From assembly GCF_013407935.1 (NCBI RefSeq), contig NZ_JACBZU010000004.1:1-64000 (forward strand): a DNA stretch of 64,000 bases, written 5' to 3'. A program made the position numbers and the translations under genes. The first letter of the stretch is position 1, and every line of letters starts with the position of its first letter. The notes under the pieces are model-generated. The model was not told where the DNA came from and did no database searches. It was given only the letters and a program-made list of their open reading frames with translations. This document shows positions 16,962 through 25,067 of the stretch, one piece after another. Origin of the DNA: Allomuricauda sp. ARW1Y1. GTDB lineage: Bacteria; Bacteroidota; Bacteroidia; Flavobacteriales; Flavobacteriaceae.

Positions 16962-17918
16962 CTAGTTGGAATCACGATCCAAGTAATCCGGAATCCCATC
17001 CCCATCGGAATCGGGATAAGGGATAAGAATCTCCCCATTATCGTCCGTGATCTCTGTTCGTGTAGATACCCCATCGGCATCATCATCTGCATCCCTAAAA
17101 TTCGCCAAACGACCGCCCAATGCTTCTTGCTCAAAATCGGTGTTGTCGTCGAACAAATATCCATTACCGTTCAAATCTTCCTCAATGGAGGGAACACCAT
17201 CATTATCGTTATCCGTATCCTCGATAAAAAGTCCAAGCTCCACTTTAAAGATAAGGGGGGCATATCTTGGAATCAAAGAAGATGGTGGGTTATTGAAATA
17301 GGCCAAACCGGAGGGCATTATAATAATTCCTACACTACTATTGGAAATACCGTAGGTACCATCAGGATTATCGACAATCTGATCGGGTGTTCCTGATTTC
17401 ATTTGTGCAATCCCGTTGGCATAACCCCGTACCGTAAAGGGCAGTTCTTGCCACAAAAAATCTTGGTTTTCATCAAAAGTGGTTCCATCCAACAAAGTTC
17501 CCTGATAGCGAACCAAGGTGGAATCGGCAAAAGTAGGATTCGCTCCTCCTCCGGGTCTTGCTTCAATATAATAGAGCGTATGCGGGATATCTTCCTCCCC
17601 GGTGTCCAATCCCAAAAAGCTTGAAGATACGTTTACGGTGAAGGTTTTGTAGTCTTCCTCTATCAAAGGTCTCTTATCGGCATTGGCTCCTGCAATGGTG
17701 TCGATTACAATCCTGTAGTTGAACCCTTCTGGAGGTGTTTCAAAATCCTCATAGTTGTAAAAATGGGTTCTCATGAACTCTTGTATGATCTCGTCGTCCT
17801 CTGGTGATACCTCGCTCAATAATCTGGGCGGCACTTGTTCGATTCCTCCGTCGTCGTCATTGTTGCAGGACAGCAGTGTTACCGCAAAACCAATAAATAC
17901 TAAAATTCCGTACCTCAT
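16962..17918 (-). CDS. FKBP-type peptidyl-prolyl isomerase lipoprotein with calcium-type repeats
   Basis: An envelope prolyl isomerase. The preferred start (17918) gives a lipoprotein signal MRYGILVFIGFAVTLLSC with the lipobox Cys at residue 18; the longer frame from 17948 adds ten residues. Residues about 130-245 form an FKBP domain (DSTLVRYQGTLLDGTTFDEN, MKSGTPDQIV, GIIIMPSGLAYFN, IPRYAPLIFKVEL). After it come Asp/Asn-rich segments (DTDNDNDGVPS, DADDDADGVS, DSDGDGIPDYLD) that look like TSP3-type calcium-binding repeats. FKBP lipoproteins such as GldI are linked to gliding in flavobacteria, but orthology to GldI is not shown. Confidence 0.85.
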   Translation of the reverse strand: MRYGILVFIGFAVTLLSCNNDDDGGIEQVPPRLLSEVSPEDDEIIQEFMRTHFYNYEDFETPPEGFNYRIVIDTIAGANADKRPLIEEDYKTFTVNVSSSFLGLDTGEEDIPHTLYYIEARPGGGANPTFADSTLVRYQGTLLDGTTFDENQDFLWQELPFTVRGYANGIAQMKSGTPDQIVDNPDGTYGISNSSVGIIIMPSGLAYFNNPPSSLIPRYAPLIFKVELGLFIEDTDNDNDGVPSIEEDLNGNGYLFDDNTDFEQEALGGRLANFRDADDDADGVSTRTEITDDNGEILIPYPDSDGDGIPDYLDRDSN

Positions 17919-17995
17919 CAAGTCTGTAATTAGGCGCGCAAGATACAATTTTCCATTATTTTTGTTTCGCCCCTTAACAAAGATTTGCGAAGACC

Positions 17996-18367
17996 ATGCG
18001 AATAGACAAGTACCTTTGGTGCACCAGATACTTTAAAACAAGAAACATTGCCTCCACCGCCGTAAAGAAAGGTCAGGTGAAAGTGAATGGTGATTCCGTA
18101 AAACCATCGCGGGAGGTATACCCTATGGACAAGATCGTGGTCAGAAAAAACCAAATCGACTATCAGCTGACCGTACTGGACCTGCCTGAAAGCCGCGTTG
18201 GGGCCAAATTGGTGGATATCTACCGCAAGGACACCACGCCCAAAGATGCCTTTGAGCACAATGAGTTACTGCAGTTTGCCAAAAAGCACTATCGCAAAAA
18301 AGGACTTGGCAGACCTACCAAAAAGGACCGAAGGGATTTGGATGATTTTTTGGATGAATCGGAATAA
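17996..18367 (+). CDS. S4-domain RNA-binding protein (HslR-like)
   Basis: Binds structured RNA. The N-terminal S4 domain is clear (RIDKYLWCTRYFKTRNIAS, KKGQVKVNGDSVKPSREV, MDKIVVR). E. coli HslR/Hsp15 binds stalled 50S subunits carrying nascent chains, and this 123-residue protein has the same layout with a basic C-terminus (KKHYRKKGLGRPTKKDRRDL). A -7-like TATTTTTG at 17957-17964 lies upstream, with no clear TTG at the right spacing. It is divergent from the FKBP gene. Confidence 0.88.
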   Translation: MRIDKYLWCTRYFKTRNIASTAVKKGQVKVNGDSVKPSREVYPMDKIVVRKNQIDYQLTVLDLPESRVGAKLVDIYRKDTTPKDAFEHNELLQFAKKHYRKKGLGRPTKKDRRDLDDFLDESE

Positions 18368-18403
18368 ACCGTTTTCCTATCTTTGAAACAAGTATCCACA
18401 ACT

Positions 18404-18901
18404 ATGATGAACCGTATTCTTACCCACGACCAAATTCAGCATATTACCAAACGTATCGCCTACCAAATCTACGAGTCCAATGTGGATGAGGAGGAAATTA
18501 TTGTGGCCGGAATTACGGGCGGTGGGGAAAGTTTTGCCAAAAAGATCGTTGCTGTCCTCAAAAAGATAACGGATGCCCATATTGTGATGTGCAAAATGGA
18601 TATGGACAAAAAGAATCCGCTAACGAGTGGTGTCACCACCTCCTTGGGGGAGGAAGCCTACAAAAACAAATCCATTGTTCTTGTGGATGATGTGTTGAAT
18701 TCCGGGACCACTTTGATCTATGGCACCCATCACTTTCTAAAAACCCCGATAAAACGACTAAAAACCGCTGTACTGGTAAACCGCAACCATAAAAAATACC
18801 CGATTAAGGCGGATTTTAAGGGGATTTCGCTGTCCACTTCGTTGAACGAGCACATCCGAGTGGATTTTGAGCCCAAAAACAACGCAGTGTACCTAGAGTA
18901 G
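18404..18901 (+). CDS. phosphoribosyltransferase family protein
   Basis: A type I PRTase fold protein of 165 residues, with the PRPP-binding motif IVLVDDVLNSGTTL near residue 100; the N-terminal hood AGITGGGESFA and the flexible loop are also seen. It resembles PyrR/hypoxanthine-type enzymes, but the substrate cannot be assigned. The frame also opens with TTG at 18383, but that codon is part of a TATCTTTG promoter-like box (18378-18385); the adjacent ATGs at 18404 and 18407 are better starts. Its stop overlaps the convergent aroK by 9 bases. Confidence 0.85.
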   Translation: MMNRILTHDQIQHITKRIAYQIYESNVDEEEIIVAGITGGGESFAKKIVAVLKKITDAHIVMCKMDMDKKNPLTSGVTTSLGEEAYKNKSIVLVDDVLNSGTTLIYGTHHFLKTPIKRLKTAVLVNRNHKKYPIKADFKGISLSTSLNEHIRVDFEPKNNAVYLE

Positions 18902-19405
18902 TTTCTTGATTTCAGCTACCACTTCCTCTGCGGACAAAGGGTCGCAATCTACCCGGTGTTCGGCCTGCATATAAAAGGGTCGACGCTCGAACAGATGCTT
19001 GCCAACGAACTCTGGCAAATCATTATCCGGAATATTTTTTACAAGAGGACGGTATTCCTTCTCTTTGGTGATACGTTCCACTAAAACCGGTATGCTGTGG
19101 TTTAAATAGATGGAATTGTCTGACTGTTGTAAAATGGTCTCCATATTGTTGGCATAACAAGGAGTCCCTCCTCCAGTGGAAAGCACCACTGCTGTATGTG
19201 AATCCAAAACCTCTTTTAGCATTTGATGCTCCAATTTGCGAAAGAAAATCTCGCCTTTTTCAGAAAAAATATCTTTTATGGATTTTTTTTGCTGCTGTTC
19301 GATATAATCATCCAAATCGACAAACGATGTCCCTAATTGCCTGGCCAACAATCGTCCAACGGTCGACTTTCCACTTGCCATATATCCCAGTAAAACTATT
19401 TTCAT
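18893..19405 (-). CDS. aroK: shikimate kinase
   Basis: Phosphorylates shikimate with ATP on the aromatic amino acid pathway. It has Walker A GYMASGKST (7-15), DLDDYIE for shikimate binding, the FFRKLEHQ arginine, STGGGTPC, and the lid arginine in KEYRPLVK. Length 170 is typical. It is a single gene, convergent with the phosphoribosyltransferase. Confidence 0.96.
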   Translation of the reverse strand: MKIVLLGYMASGKSTVGRLLARQLGTSFVDLDDYIEQQQKKSIKDIFSEKGEIFFRKLEHQMLKEVLDSHTAVVLSTGGGTPCYANNMETILQQSDNSIYLNHSIPVLVERITKEKEYRPLVKNIPDNDLPEFVGKHLFERRPFYMQAEHRVDCDPLSAEEVVAEIKKLL

Positions 19406-19458
19406 ATCGAAGAATATTATCCGATTTCAAAAAAACACAAATTTATCCAGAATTCACC

Positions 19459-19488
19459 TTGGAAAATAGATTATTGATGTTATATTTG
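19459..19488 (+). promoter_or_regulatory. promoter of tRNA-Lys
   Basis: TTG (19459-19461), 19 bases, TATATTTG (19481-19488), then CACCCGC. It matches the Bacteroidota consensus, with a GC-rich discriminator as in the rRNA promoters. Confidence 0.8.
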
Positions 19489-19524
19489 CACCCGCTTAGC
19501 CAAACAGCTAGGCACTTACTGAAA

Positions 19525-19597
19525 GACCTGATAGCTCAGTTGGTAGAGCATCTCCCTTTTAAGGAGAGGGTCCTGGGTTCGAGCCCCAGTCAGGTCA
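19525..19597 (+). tRNA. tRNA-Lys (anticodon TTT)
   Basis: A 73-base cloverleaf: acceptor GACCTGA (19525-19531) pairs with TCAGGTC (19590-19596), discriminator A at 19597; the D-arm has AGCTCAGTTGGTAGAGC; the anticodon loop CTTTTAA reads TTT; the T-arm has GGTTCGAGCC. CCA is not encoded. Confidence 0.98.
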
Positions 19598-19622
19598 CTT
19601 TTTTTATTTCAAAAAAATTCAT

Positions 19623-19652
19623 AAAGTCTGTAAACTATATTTTACAGACTTT
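19623..19652 (+). terminator. terminator after tRNA-Lys
   Basis: AAAGTCTGTAAA (19623-19634) pairs perfectly over 12 bases with TTTACAGACTTT (19641-19652), with T-rich sequence following. The flanking A run would let it act on both strands. Confidence 0.85.
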
Positions 19653-19673
19653 TTTATTTTAACAATCTATCGG

Positions 19674-19703
19674 TTGTATTCTTTTTCCTAGTCCGTATTT
19701 TTG
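19674..19703 (+). promoter_or_regulatory. promoter of the PLDc_N protein gene
   Basis: TTG (19674-19676), 19 bases, TATTTTTG (19696-19703). This gives a leader of about 100 bases before the ATG at 19811, long for this window. Confidence 0.65.
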
Positions 19704-19810
19704 ATACGGAAAAGAACATTGATTTACTTGCTTATAAGCCAACCTAGGGTGGAAGGCAACGGTTAAATAAGGAATCAGGACAATAACACCTCAGCATTAA
19801 TATACGGACT

Positions 19811-20020
19811 ATGCAACAACTTGGAATAATCGGAGCTTGGCAAATCATTTTAATCGTATGTGGATTGGTACTTCCAATTATCGCTTTGATAGATGTCATC
19901 CGAAATGAATATACCAAGAACAACAAACTAATCTGGGTTTTAGTGATTCTATTGATGAATTTCCTCGGAGCGCTACTTTACTTCTTGTTTGGGACTTCAC
20001 AAAAAATCAAAAACAATTAA
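19811..20020 (+). CDS. small membrane protein with PLDc_N domain
   Basis: A 69-residue protein with two membrane helices (about 8-27 and 40-60) separated by DVIRNEYTKNNKLIWVLVIL, then FLGALLYFLFG. This is the PLDc_N (phospholipase D nuclease N-terminal) module, which in other proteins precedes a cardiolipin-synthase catalytic domain but is also common as a stand-alone small protein of unknown role. There is no catalytic HKD motif here or next to it. Confidence 0.8.
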   Translation: MQQLGIIGAWQIILIVCGLVLPIIALIDVIRNEYTKNNKLIWVLVILLMNFLGALLYFLFGTSQKIKNN

Positions 20021-20329
20021 AGGTTTCAATTGTCCTCGTTATAAAACGAAGTTGGGCTACCTGAAGTTTCAAGGGGTGGACATATCCCAGCAATAAATCG
20101 TAGTATCTCTTCTTTTGTTAGGGTGCTACGCTTAACATCCCATCAATCCTACTCCATATTCACTATCCAATGCCCCTTTAAGGCGCTACCATTCTCTTTA
20201 CTACCATCCCAACGAACACCACAACCCGCTCATATCATTTATGAAATTGTTTCCAACTTTCATTGGGTAATTTTTATACTTATAAATATTTTTTTAGCTT
20301 TGTCTAAATTTAATTTTAACCCCACAAAA
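20021..20329. other. 309-base gap before the TonB receptor
   Basis: No gene is supported. The forward frame is open from 20123 into the TonB receptor, but its first 69 residues carry no signal and the signal peptide starts at 20330. On the minus strand a frame of 38 codons (20026-20142) reads KRSTLTKEEILRFIAGICPP onwards but lacks a start codon; it may be a gene remnant. A -7 box TAGCTTTG at 20295-20302 lies 28 bases before the receptor start. Confidence 0.6.
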
Positions 20330-22696
20330 ATGATTCGATTGAAGTATCTCATATTCTTCTTTTTAACCATCCCATTATCCCTGATTTGGGCCCAAGACAA
20401 TGCTGTCACAGTTTCTGGTAGGGTAACATCCAACGGAAACCCTGTCCCCTACGCAGCAGTCTATTTGAAGAATGGAAATCTCGGTGTCAATACCAACATC
20501 GATGGTCAATATCAACTTGAAATCCCAATTGGTAAGCATATTCTGGAAGTAGCTTCCCAAGGCTTCCGGACCAACTCGAAAAATATCACCATCACAGCAA
20601 ATCAAAATGCAACCTTGAACTTTGAATTGATTGAAGATGCGCTTGGCCTAGACGAAGTAGTCATCAGTGCCACTCGAAACAGGGTGGAACGTCGGAGTGC
20701 ACCCGTGGTCGTGTCATCCCTAAAACCAAGATTATTGACGGCTACACAATCCATTTCAGTAGCCGAAGGCTTAAACTTTACCCCCGGTGTCCGCGTGGAA
20801 ACCAACTGCCAAAACTGTGGGTTTACCCAAGTCCGCTTAAATGGATTGGATGGTGCCTATACCCAAATATTGCTCAACAGCAGACCCATTTTCACCTCCT
20901 TGTTGGGTGTTTATGGATTGGAGCAAATTCCAACCAACATCATAGAACGTGTGGAGGTGGTTCGCAGCGGAGGTTCGGCACTCTACGGCTCCAATGCCAT
21001 CGCGGGAACGGTAAACATTATTACCAAAGATCCTATCTTGAATACATGGGAGATTGGAAGCAATATGGCCATTGTAGGGGGCGAAGCATGGGACCGGGTG
21101 GTCAACTTCAACAGTTCCATTGTCGCCGATGACCTCTCCAGTGGCGTCACCTTCTTTGGGGCCTACCGAAACCGGGAAGCCTATGATGCGAACGATGATG
21201 GTTTTACCGAGCTGGTGGAACTTCGTAATACCACTGTAGGTGCAAAAGCATTTTTTAGGCCTACCGATAGAAGCCGTATCTCATTGAATTTAAATGCCAT
21301 AAGAGAATACCGCAGAGGTGGTGACAGACTGGAACTGGCTCCACAATTCACCGACATTACCGAGGAATTGGACCACGATACCTTTATCGGTGGCGCCGAT
21401 TATGAAATTGATAGCAAGGATGGCACCCAAAAGACTCAAGTGTATTCTTCTGTCTCCTATACAAATCGTGATAGCTACTACGGGGGACTGGGCGGTGCCA
21501 GAACCCGGCAGGACAGCCTATTGGCCAATAATGCCTTTGGCACCACCAAAGACTTGGCGTGGGTAAACGGGGTGCAGATTACCAAAACATTCAATAATAA
21601 AGACGTTTTGACAATGGGAGCCGAATACAATTATAGCGCCACGGAAGATCAAATTCCCGGCTATGATCGGCTCGTTGACCAAAATGTGAATACCTTGGGC
21701 GGATATGCACAATACGAATGGAAACCTTCCGACCAATTTTCTGCCTTGCTCGGAACCAGATTGGACAACGTGAATGTTTTCGGGAATTATTCGGTAGGAG
21801 GTCTCGAGAGGGATTTGGACCTCAACCAAACGGCCCTTTCCCCTAGGTTAACGCTATCCTATAAACTTACAGAAGCATGGCGTCTTCGGGCCGGATATGC
21901 GCGAGGATTCAGGGCCCCACAAACCTTTAACGAAGATCTGCACATCTCAAGCGTAGGTGGCGAACCGCAGTTCGTATTGTTGTCCGATGATTTGGATACC
22001 GAATTTTCAAATGCCTTTACCGGTTCCGTAAACTATTCCAAAACCAAAGACCTGCTACAACTGGATGTATTGGTGGAGGGATTCTATACCCTTTTGGAGG
22101 ATCCGTTTACACTGGTCAGCACGGGAGCGGCGCTGTCCAACGGTTCCATATTGGAAGAGGTACGAAATGGTGAAGGCGCCCGAGTCTATGGCTCCAACTT
22201 TGAACTGGGTCTTTCGCCTGACCCGGAATGGCGTTTTCAATTGGGCGGAACCTTACAAAAAACCGAGTGGAACCAACCTCAAATCCTTTTCGAGAGCGAT
22301 GGTACCCCGGGGGAAAGTGACATTGTTATCGATGAATTTGTTAGAGTACCCGACTTTTATGGGTATTTGAACACCACTTGGATTCCCAGCGAAAAGTTTA
22401 ACGTGGACGTCACAGGTACCTATACGGGTAACATGACCGTCCCAAGGGTCATTAGCGATAACGGCTTTTTGGAACTCAACGATTCAGGTTCGTTTTTTGA
22501 TATGAACATTAAACTGGAAACCCATTTTGATTTCAACGAGTCCTTTATGATAACCCTATCGGGTGGTGTGACCAATATCTTTAATAGTTTTCAGGATGAT
22601 TTTGATATTGGTCCTGGCCGTGACTCTGATTACGTTTACGGCCCGGACGCTCCGCGCGCCATCTTTTTTGGGCTAAAATTTGGTAAGTTACATTAA
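20330..22696 (+). CDS. TonB-dependent outer membrane receptor
   Basis: Energy-coupled importer of the outer membrane, 788 residues from the ATG at 20330. The signal peptide ends LSLIWAQ; a CarboxypepD_reg-like domain covers about 26-105; the TonB box region is near LDEVVISATR (about 108-116); the plug runs to about 230 (GLEQIPTNIIERVEVVRSGG, GSNAIAGTVNI); the rest is a 22-stranded barrel ending FGLKFGKLH. The plug carries a cysteine pair, C160 and C163, in TNCQNCGFTQVRLNGL. The ligand is unknown; the architecture is BtuB/CirA-like rather than SusC (no SusD follows). A thioredoxin-fold protein follows after 26 bases and is probably co-transcribed. Confidence 0.9.
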   Translation: MIRLKYLIFFFLTIPLSLIWAQDNAVTVSGRVTSNGNPVPYAAVYLKNGNLGVNTNIDGQYQLEIPIGKHILEVASQGFRTNSKNITITANQNATLNFELIEDALGLDEVVISATRNRVERRSAPVVVSSLKPRLLTATQSISVAEGLNFTPGVRVETNCQNCGFTQVRLNGLDGAYTQILLNSRPIFTSLLGVYGLEQIPTNIIERVEVVRSGGSALYGSNAIAGTVNIITKDPILNTWEIGSNMAIVGGEAWDRVVNFNSSIVADDLSSGVTFFGAYRNREAYDANDDGFTELVELRNTTVGAKAFFRPTDRSRISLNLNAIREYRRGGDRLELAPQFTDITEELDHDTFIGGADYEIDSKDGTQKTQVYSSVSYTNRDSYYGGLGGARTRQDSLLANNAFGTTKDLAWVNGVQITKTFNNKDVLTMGAEYNYSATEDQIPGYDRLVDQNVNTLGGYAQYEWKPSDQFSALLGTRLDNVNVFGNYSVGGLERDLDLNQTALSPRLTLSYKLTEAWRLRAGYARGFRAPQTFNEDLHISSVGGEPQFVLLSDDLDTEFSNAFTGSVNYSKTKDLLQLDVLVEGFYTLLEDPFTLVSTGAALSNGSILEEVRNGEGARVYGSNFELGLSPDPEWRFQLGGTLQKTEWNQPQILFESDGTPGESDIVIDEFVRVPDFYGYLNTTWIPSEKFNVDVTGTYTGNMTVPRVISDNGFLELNDSGSFFDMNIKLETHFDFNESFMITLSGGVTNIFNSFQDDFDIGPGRDSDYVYGPDAPRAIFFGLKFGKLH

Positions 22697-22722
22697 GACC
22701 AAGATTACTGTAAACTTTGACA

Positions 22723-23205
22723 ATGTTACGTATACTCTTTTCTAGCATTTGTTTGATTTTTATGATCGCTTCTCCCCTTTTCGGGCAGAAACAAGAAGTG
22801 GAGTGGCTTAGTTTTGAACAACTGGAAGATTCCCTTACGGTACAACCCAAAAAAGTCCTGATCTTTTGTAATGCAGATTGGTGCGCCTACTGCAAAAAAA
22901 TGGAGAGAGCTGCATTTAAGGACGCCAAAGTTACCTCCTTGCTTCGCAATGACTATTATGCTGTAAAAATGGATGTTGAAACCACAGACACCATTGTTTT
23001 TGGTGGACAACATTTTATCAATAGTGAACTGGGCAAAAAAAGAAGCCCCATTCATCAAATACCCCAATTATTGGCTTCACGGGAAAATGCCCCCTTTTCC
23101 GTGCCTGCCCTCGTTCTATTGGATACCGAGTTCAAAGTACTCGATAGGTTCTTTGAGTATCTGTCCCCAAAAGGGATGCACCAATTTTTATCACAGGAAG
23201 ACTGA
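22723..23205 (+). CDS. exported thioredoxin-fold protein
   Basis: A 160-residue protein with a signal peptide (MLRILFSSICLIFMIASPLF) and a thioredoxin-like domain with the redox motif CNADWCAYCKKME (CAYC) and a cis-proline region FSVPALVLLD. The longer frame starts with TTG at 22717; the ATG two codons later fits better. It resembles DUF255/thioredoxin_7 (DsbD-gamma-like) proteins that handle disulfides in the periplasm. It follows the TonB receptor closely, which suggests a shared task. Confidence 0.82.
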   Translation: MLRILFSSICLIFMIASPLFGQKQEVEWLSFEQLEDSLTVQPKKVLIFCNADWCAYCKKMERAAFKDAKVTSLLRNDYYAVKMDVETTDTIVFGGQHFINSELGKKRSPIHQIPQLLASRENAPFSVPALVLLDTEFKVLDRFFEYLSPKGMHQFLSQED

Positions 23206-23423
23206 GTAACTGGTATCCTTTTTTTACGAATCCCATCACCAAAACTACGTTTTGAAGGTCCTTTTAATCAAAATCGAATCCTTGCATCTAACCTCTCTAA
23301 CCTTGACTCTGCCGCTTTTTAACCCATTTACATAAAATATGTTTATGGTTTAGGTAATTTATTTAAATAAAAATTTATGGTTTTTTACCCGCATATTTGC
23401 ACTGTAACATAAACATAACCGAA

Positions 23424-24938
23424 ATGGGTACAAAAGCATTAACTGAACAAAAAACAAAAAAACAACTCAATACCCCTGTAAAGATTGCCGTTGCCAACGG
23501 TGACGGAATCGGTCCCGAAATCATGAAAGCTACCCTGCGCATTTTGGAAGCTGCAGGAGCCCCGATTGAACCTGAATACATCGATTTGGGTGAAAAAGTC
23601 TACCTATCCGGCAATACCTCCGGAATCGACAGCAAGGCATGGGAAGCCATCCGAAGCAACAAAATTATTTTCAAGGCTCCCATAACCACACCTCAGGGAA
23701 AAGGCTACAAAAGCTTGAACGTTACCCTGCGAAAATCCCTTGGCCTTTTTGCCAATGTACGACCAGTATCCGCCCTTTCCCCCTACGTACCCACCAACTT
23801 TCCCAAGATGGATGTGGTCATCATCCGCGAAAACGAGGAAGATCTTTACGCTGGCATCGAACACCGCCAGACACAAGAGGTCTACCAATGCCTAAAACTT
23901 ATCACTAGGCCAGGTTGCGAGCGTATTATTCGATATGCTTTTGAATATGCCAAAGCGTTCGGAAGAAAAAAGGTCACCTGTATGGTGAAGGACAATATCA
24001 TGAAATTGACGGACGGACTGTTCCATCAGGTTTTCGATGAAATCGCACTGGAATACCCCGAAATCAAAAACGAAACACAGATAATCGATATAGGTTCTGC
24101 CCGTTTGGCCGCAAGTCCAGAGGATTATGATGTTGTGGTCACGGCCAACCTTTATGGTGACATAATTTCCGATATCGCCGCGGAAGTAGGCGGTTCGGTG
24201 GGCATGTGCGGTTCCGCCAACATTGGTACCGAAGTTGCCATGTTCGAAGCCATACATGGATCTGCACCCGACATTGCCGGGAAAAATGTGGCCAACCCAT
24301 CCGGTCTAATCAACGCAGCCATCTCCATGCTGGCCCATATTGGACAAGCTGAAGTGGCGGATAAGGTGAAAAATGCTTGGTTGACTACCTTGGAGCAAGG
24401 CTTCCATACGGCCGACATTTATCAGGAGGGTGTCAGCACCGCAAAAGTGGGCACTCAGGAATTTGCCGATAAGGTCATCGCTAATTTGGGTCAAACCCCG
24501 AGCACGCTACCCAAAAGCTTGATGGTTCAAGGAAAGGGAACCATACAACTACCAGCATATGTCCGTAAAAACGAGACCAAGGAACTGGTAGGCGTGGATG
24601 TCTTCTTGGATTGGCAAGGTATGGATCCCAACGAACTCGGTGACGCCCTCGCGAAACTAGAGGTCTACCAACTCAAGCTGAAAATGATCACCAACCGTGG
24701 AGTAAAAGTATATCCCGAAGGGATCAAAGAAACATACTGCACTGACCATTGGCGATGCAGGTTTGTGGGGATGGGTGCGCAAATTAGCGGCCCCGAACTT
24801 TCATATGCGCCCATCACCTACGAACACATTGTGGCCCTGTTGTCCAAATTGCACCATCTAGGTTTTGATGTGATCAAAACAGAAAACCTATATGAGTTTG
24901 ATGGCAAACGAGGGTTTTCGCTAGGTCAAGGAGAATAG
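23424..24938 (+). CDS. icd: NADP-dependent isocitrate dehydrogenase, long form
   Basis: Oxidative decarboxylation of isocitrate to 2-oxoglutarate in the citric acid cycle. The catalytic domain (about 20-345) has VANGDGIGPEIM, SLNVTLRKSLGLFANVRP (substrate serine and arginines), VVIIRENEEDLYAGIEH, VKDNIMK, TANLYGDIISDIAAEVGGS and EAIHGSAPDIAGKNVANPSG. A C-terminal extension of about 140 residues makes 504 in all, as in Thermus-type enzymes. NAD versus NADP preference is inferred from family. The ATG at 23424 is chosen over an upstream in-frame non-ATG start. Whether it is followed by a terminator is not clear. Confidence 0.92.
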   Translation: MGTKALTEQKTKKQLNTPVKIAVANGDGIGPEIMKATLRILEAAGAPIEPEYIDLGEKVYLSGNTSGIDSKAWEAIRSNKIIFKAPITTPQGKGYKSLNVTLRKSLGLFANVRPVSALSPYVPTNFPKMDVVIIRENEEDLYAGIEHRQTQEVYQCLKLITRPGCERIIRYAFEYAKAFGRKKVTCMVKDNIMKLTDGLFHQVFDEIALEYPEIKNETQIIDIGSARLAASPEDYDVVVTANLYGDIISDIAAEVGGSVGMCGSANIGTEVAMFEAIHGSAPDIAGKNVANPSGLINAAISMLAHIGQAEVADKVKNAWLTTLEQGFHTADIYQEGVSTAKVGTQEFADKVIANLGQTPSTLPKSLMVQGKGTIQLPAYVRKNETKELVGVDVFLDWQGMDPNELGDALAKLEVYQLKLKMITNRGVKVYPEGIKETYCTDHWRCRFVGMGAQISGPELSYAPITYEHIVALLSKLHHLGFDVIKTENLYEFDGKRGFSLGQGE

Positions 24939-25067
24939 TACAACCATTTTGGATGTGTTTTGAGCGAGCGTATCGATCCTTGTGGTCGGTGCGCTTTTTC
25001 CATCCAAAAAATACCGTACTTTGCGCAACTTTTTTAAAGTAAAAAGTCTGATAAAATAAAAATTGTC

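Noticed and set aside
20123..20329. N-terminal extension of the TonB receptor (69 residues)
   Set aside because: It would put a signal peptide in the middle of the protein; a -7 box at 20295-20302 fits the start at 20330.
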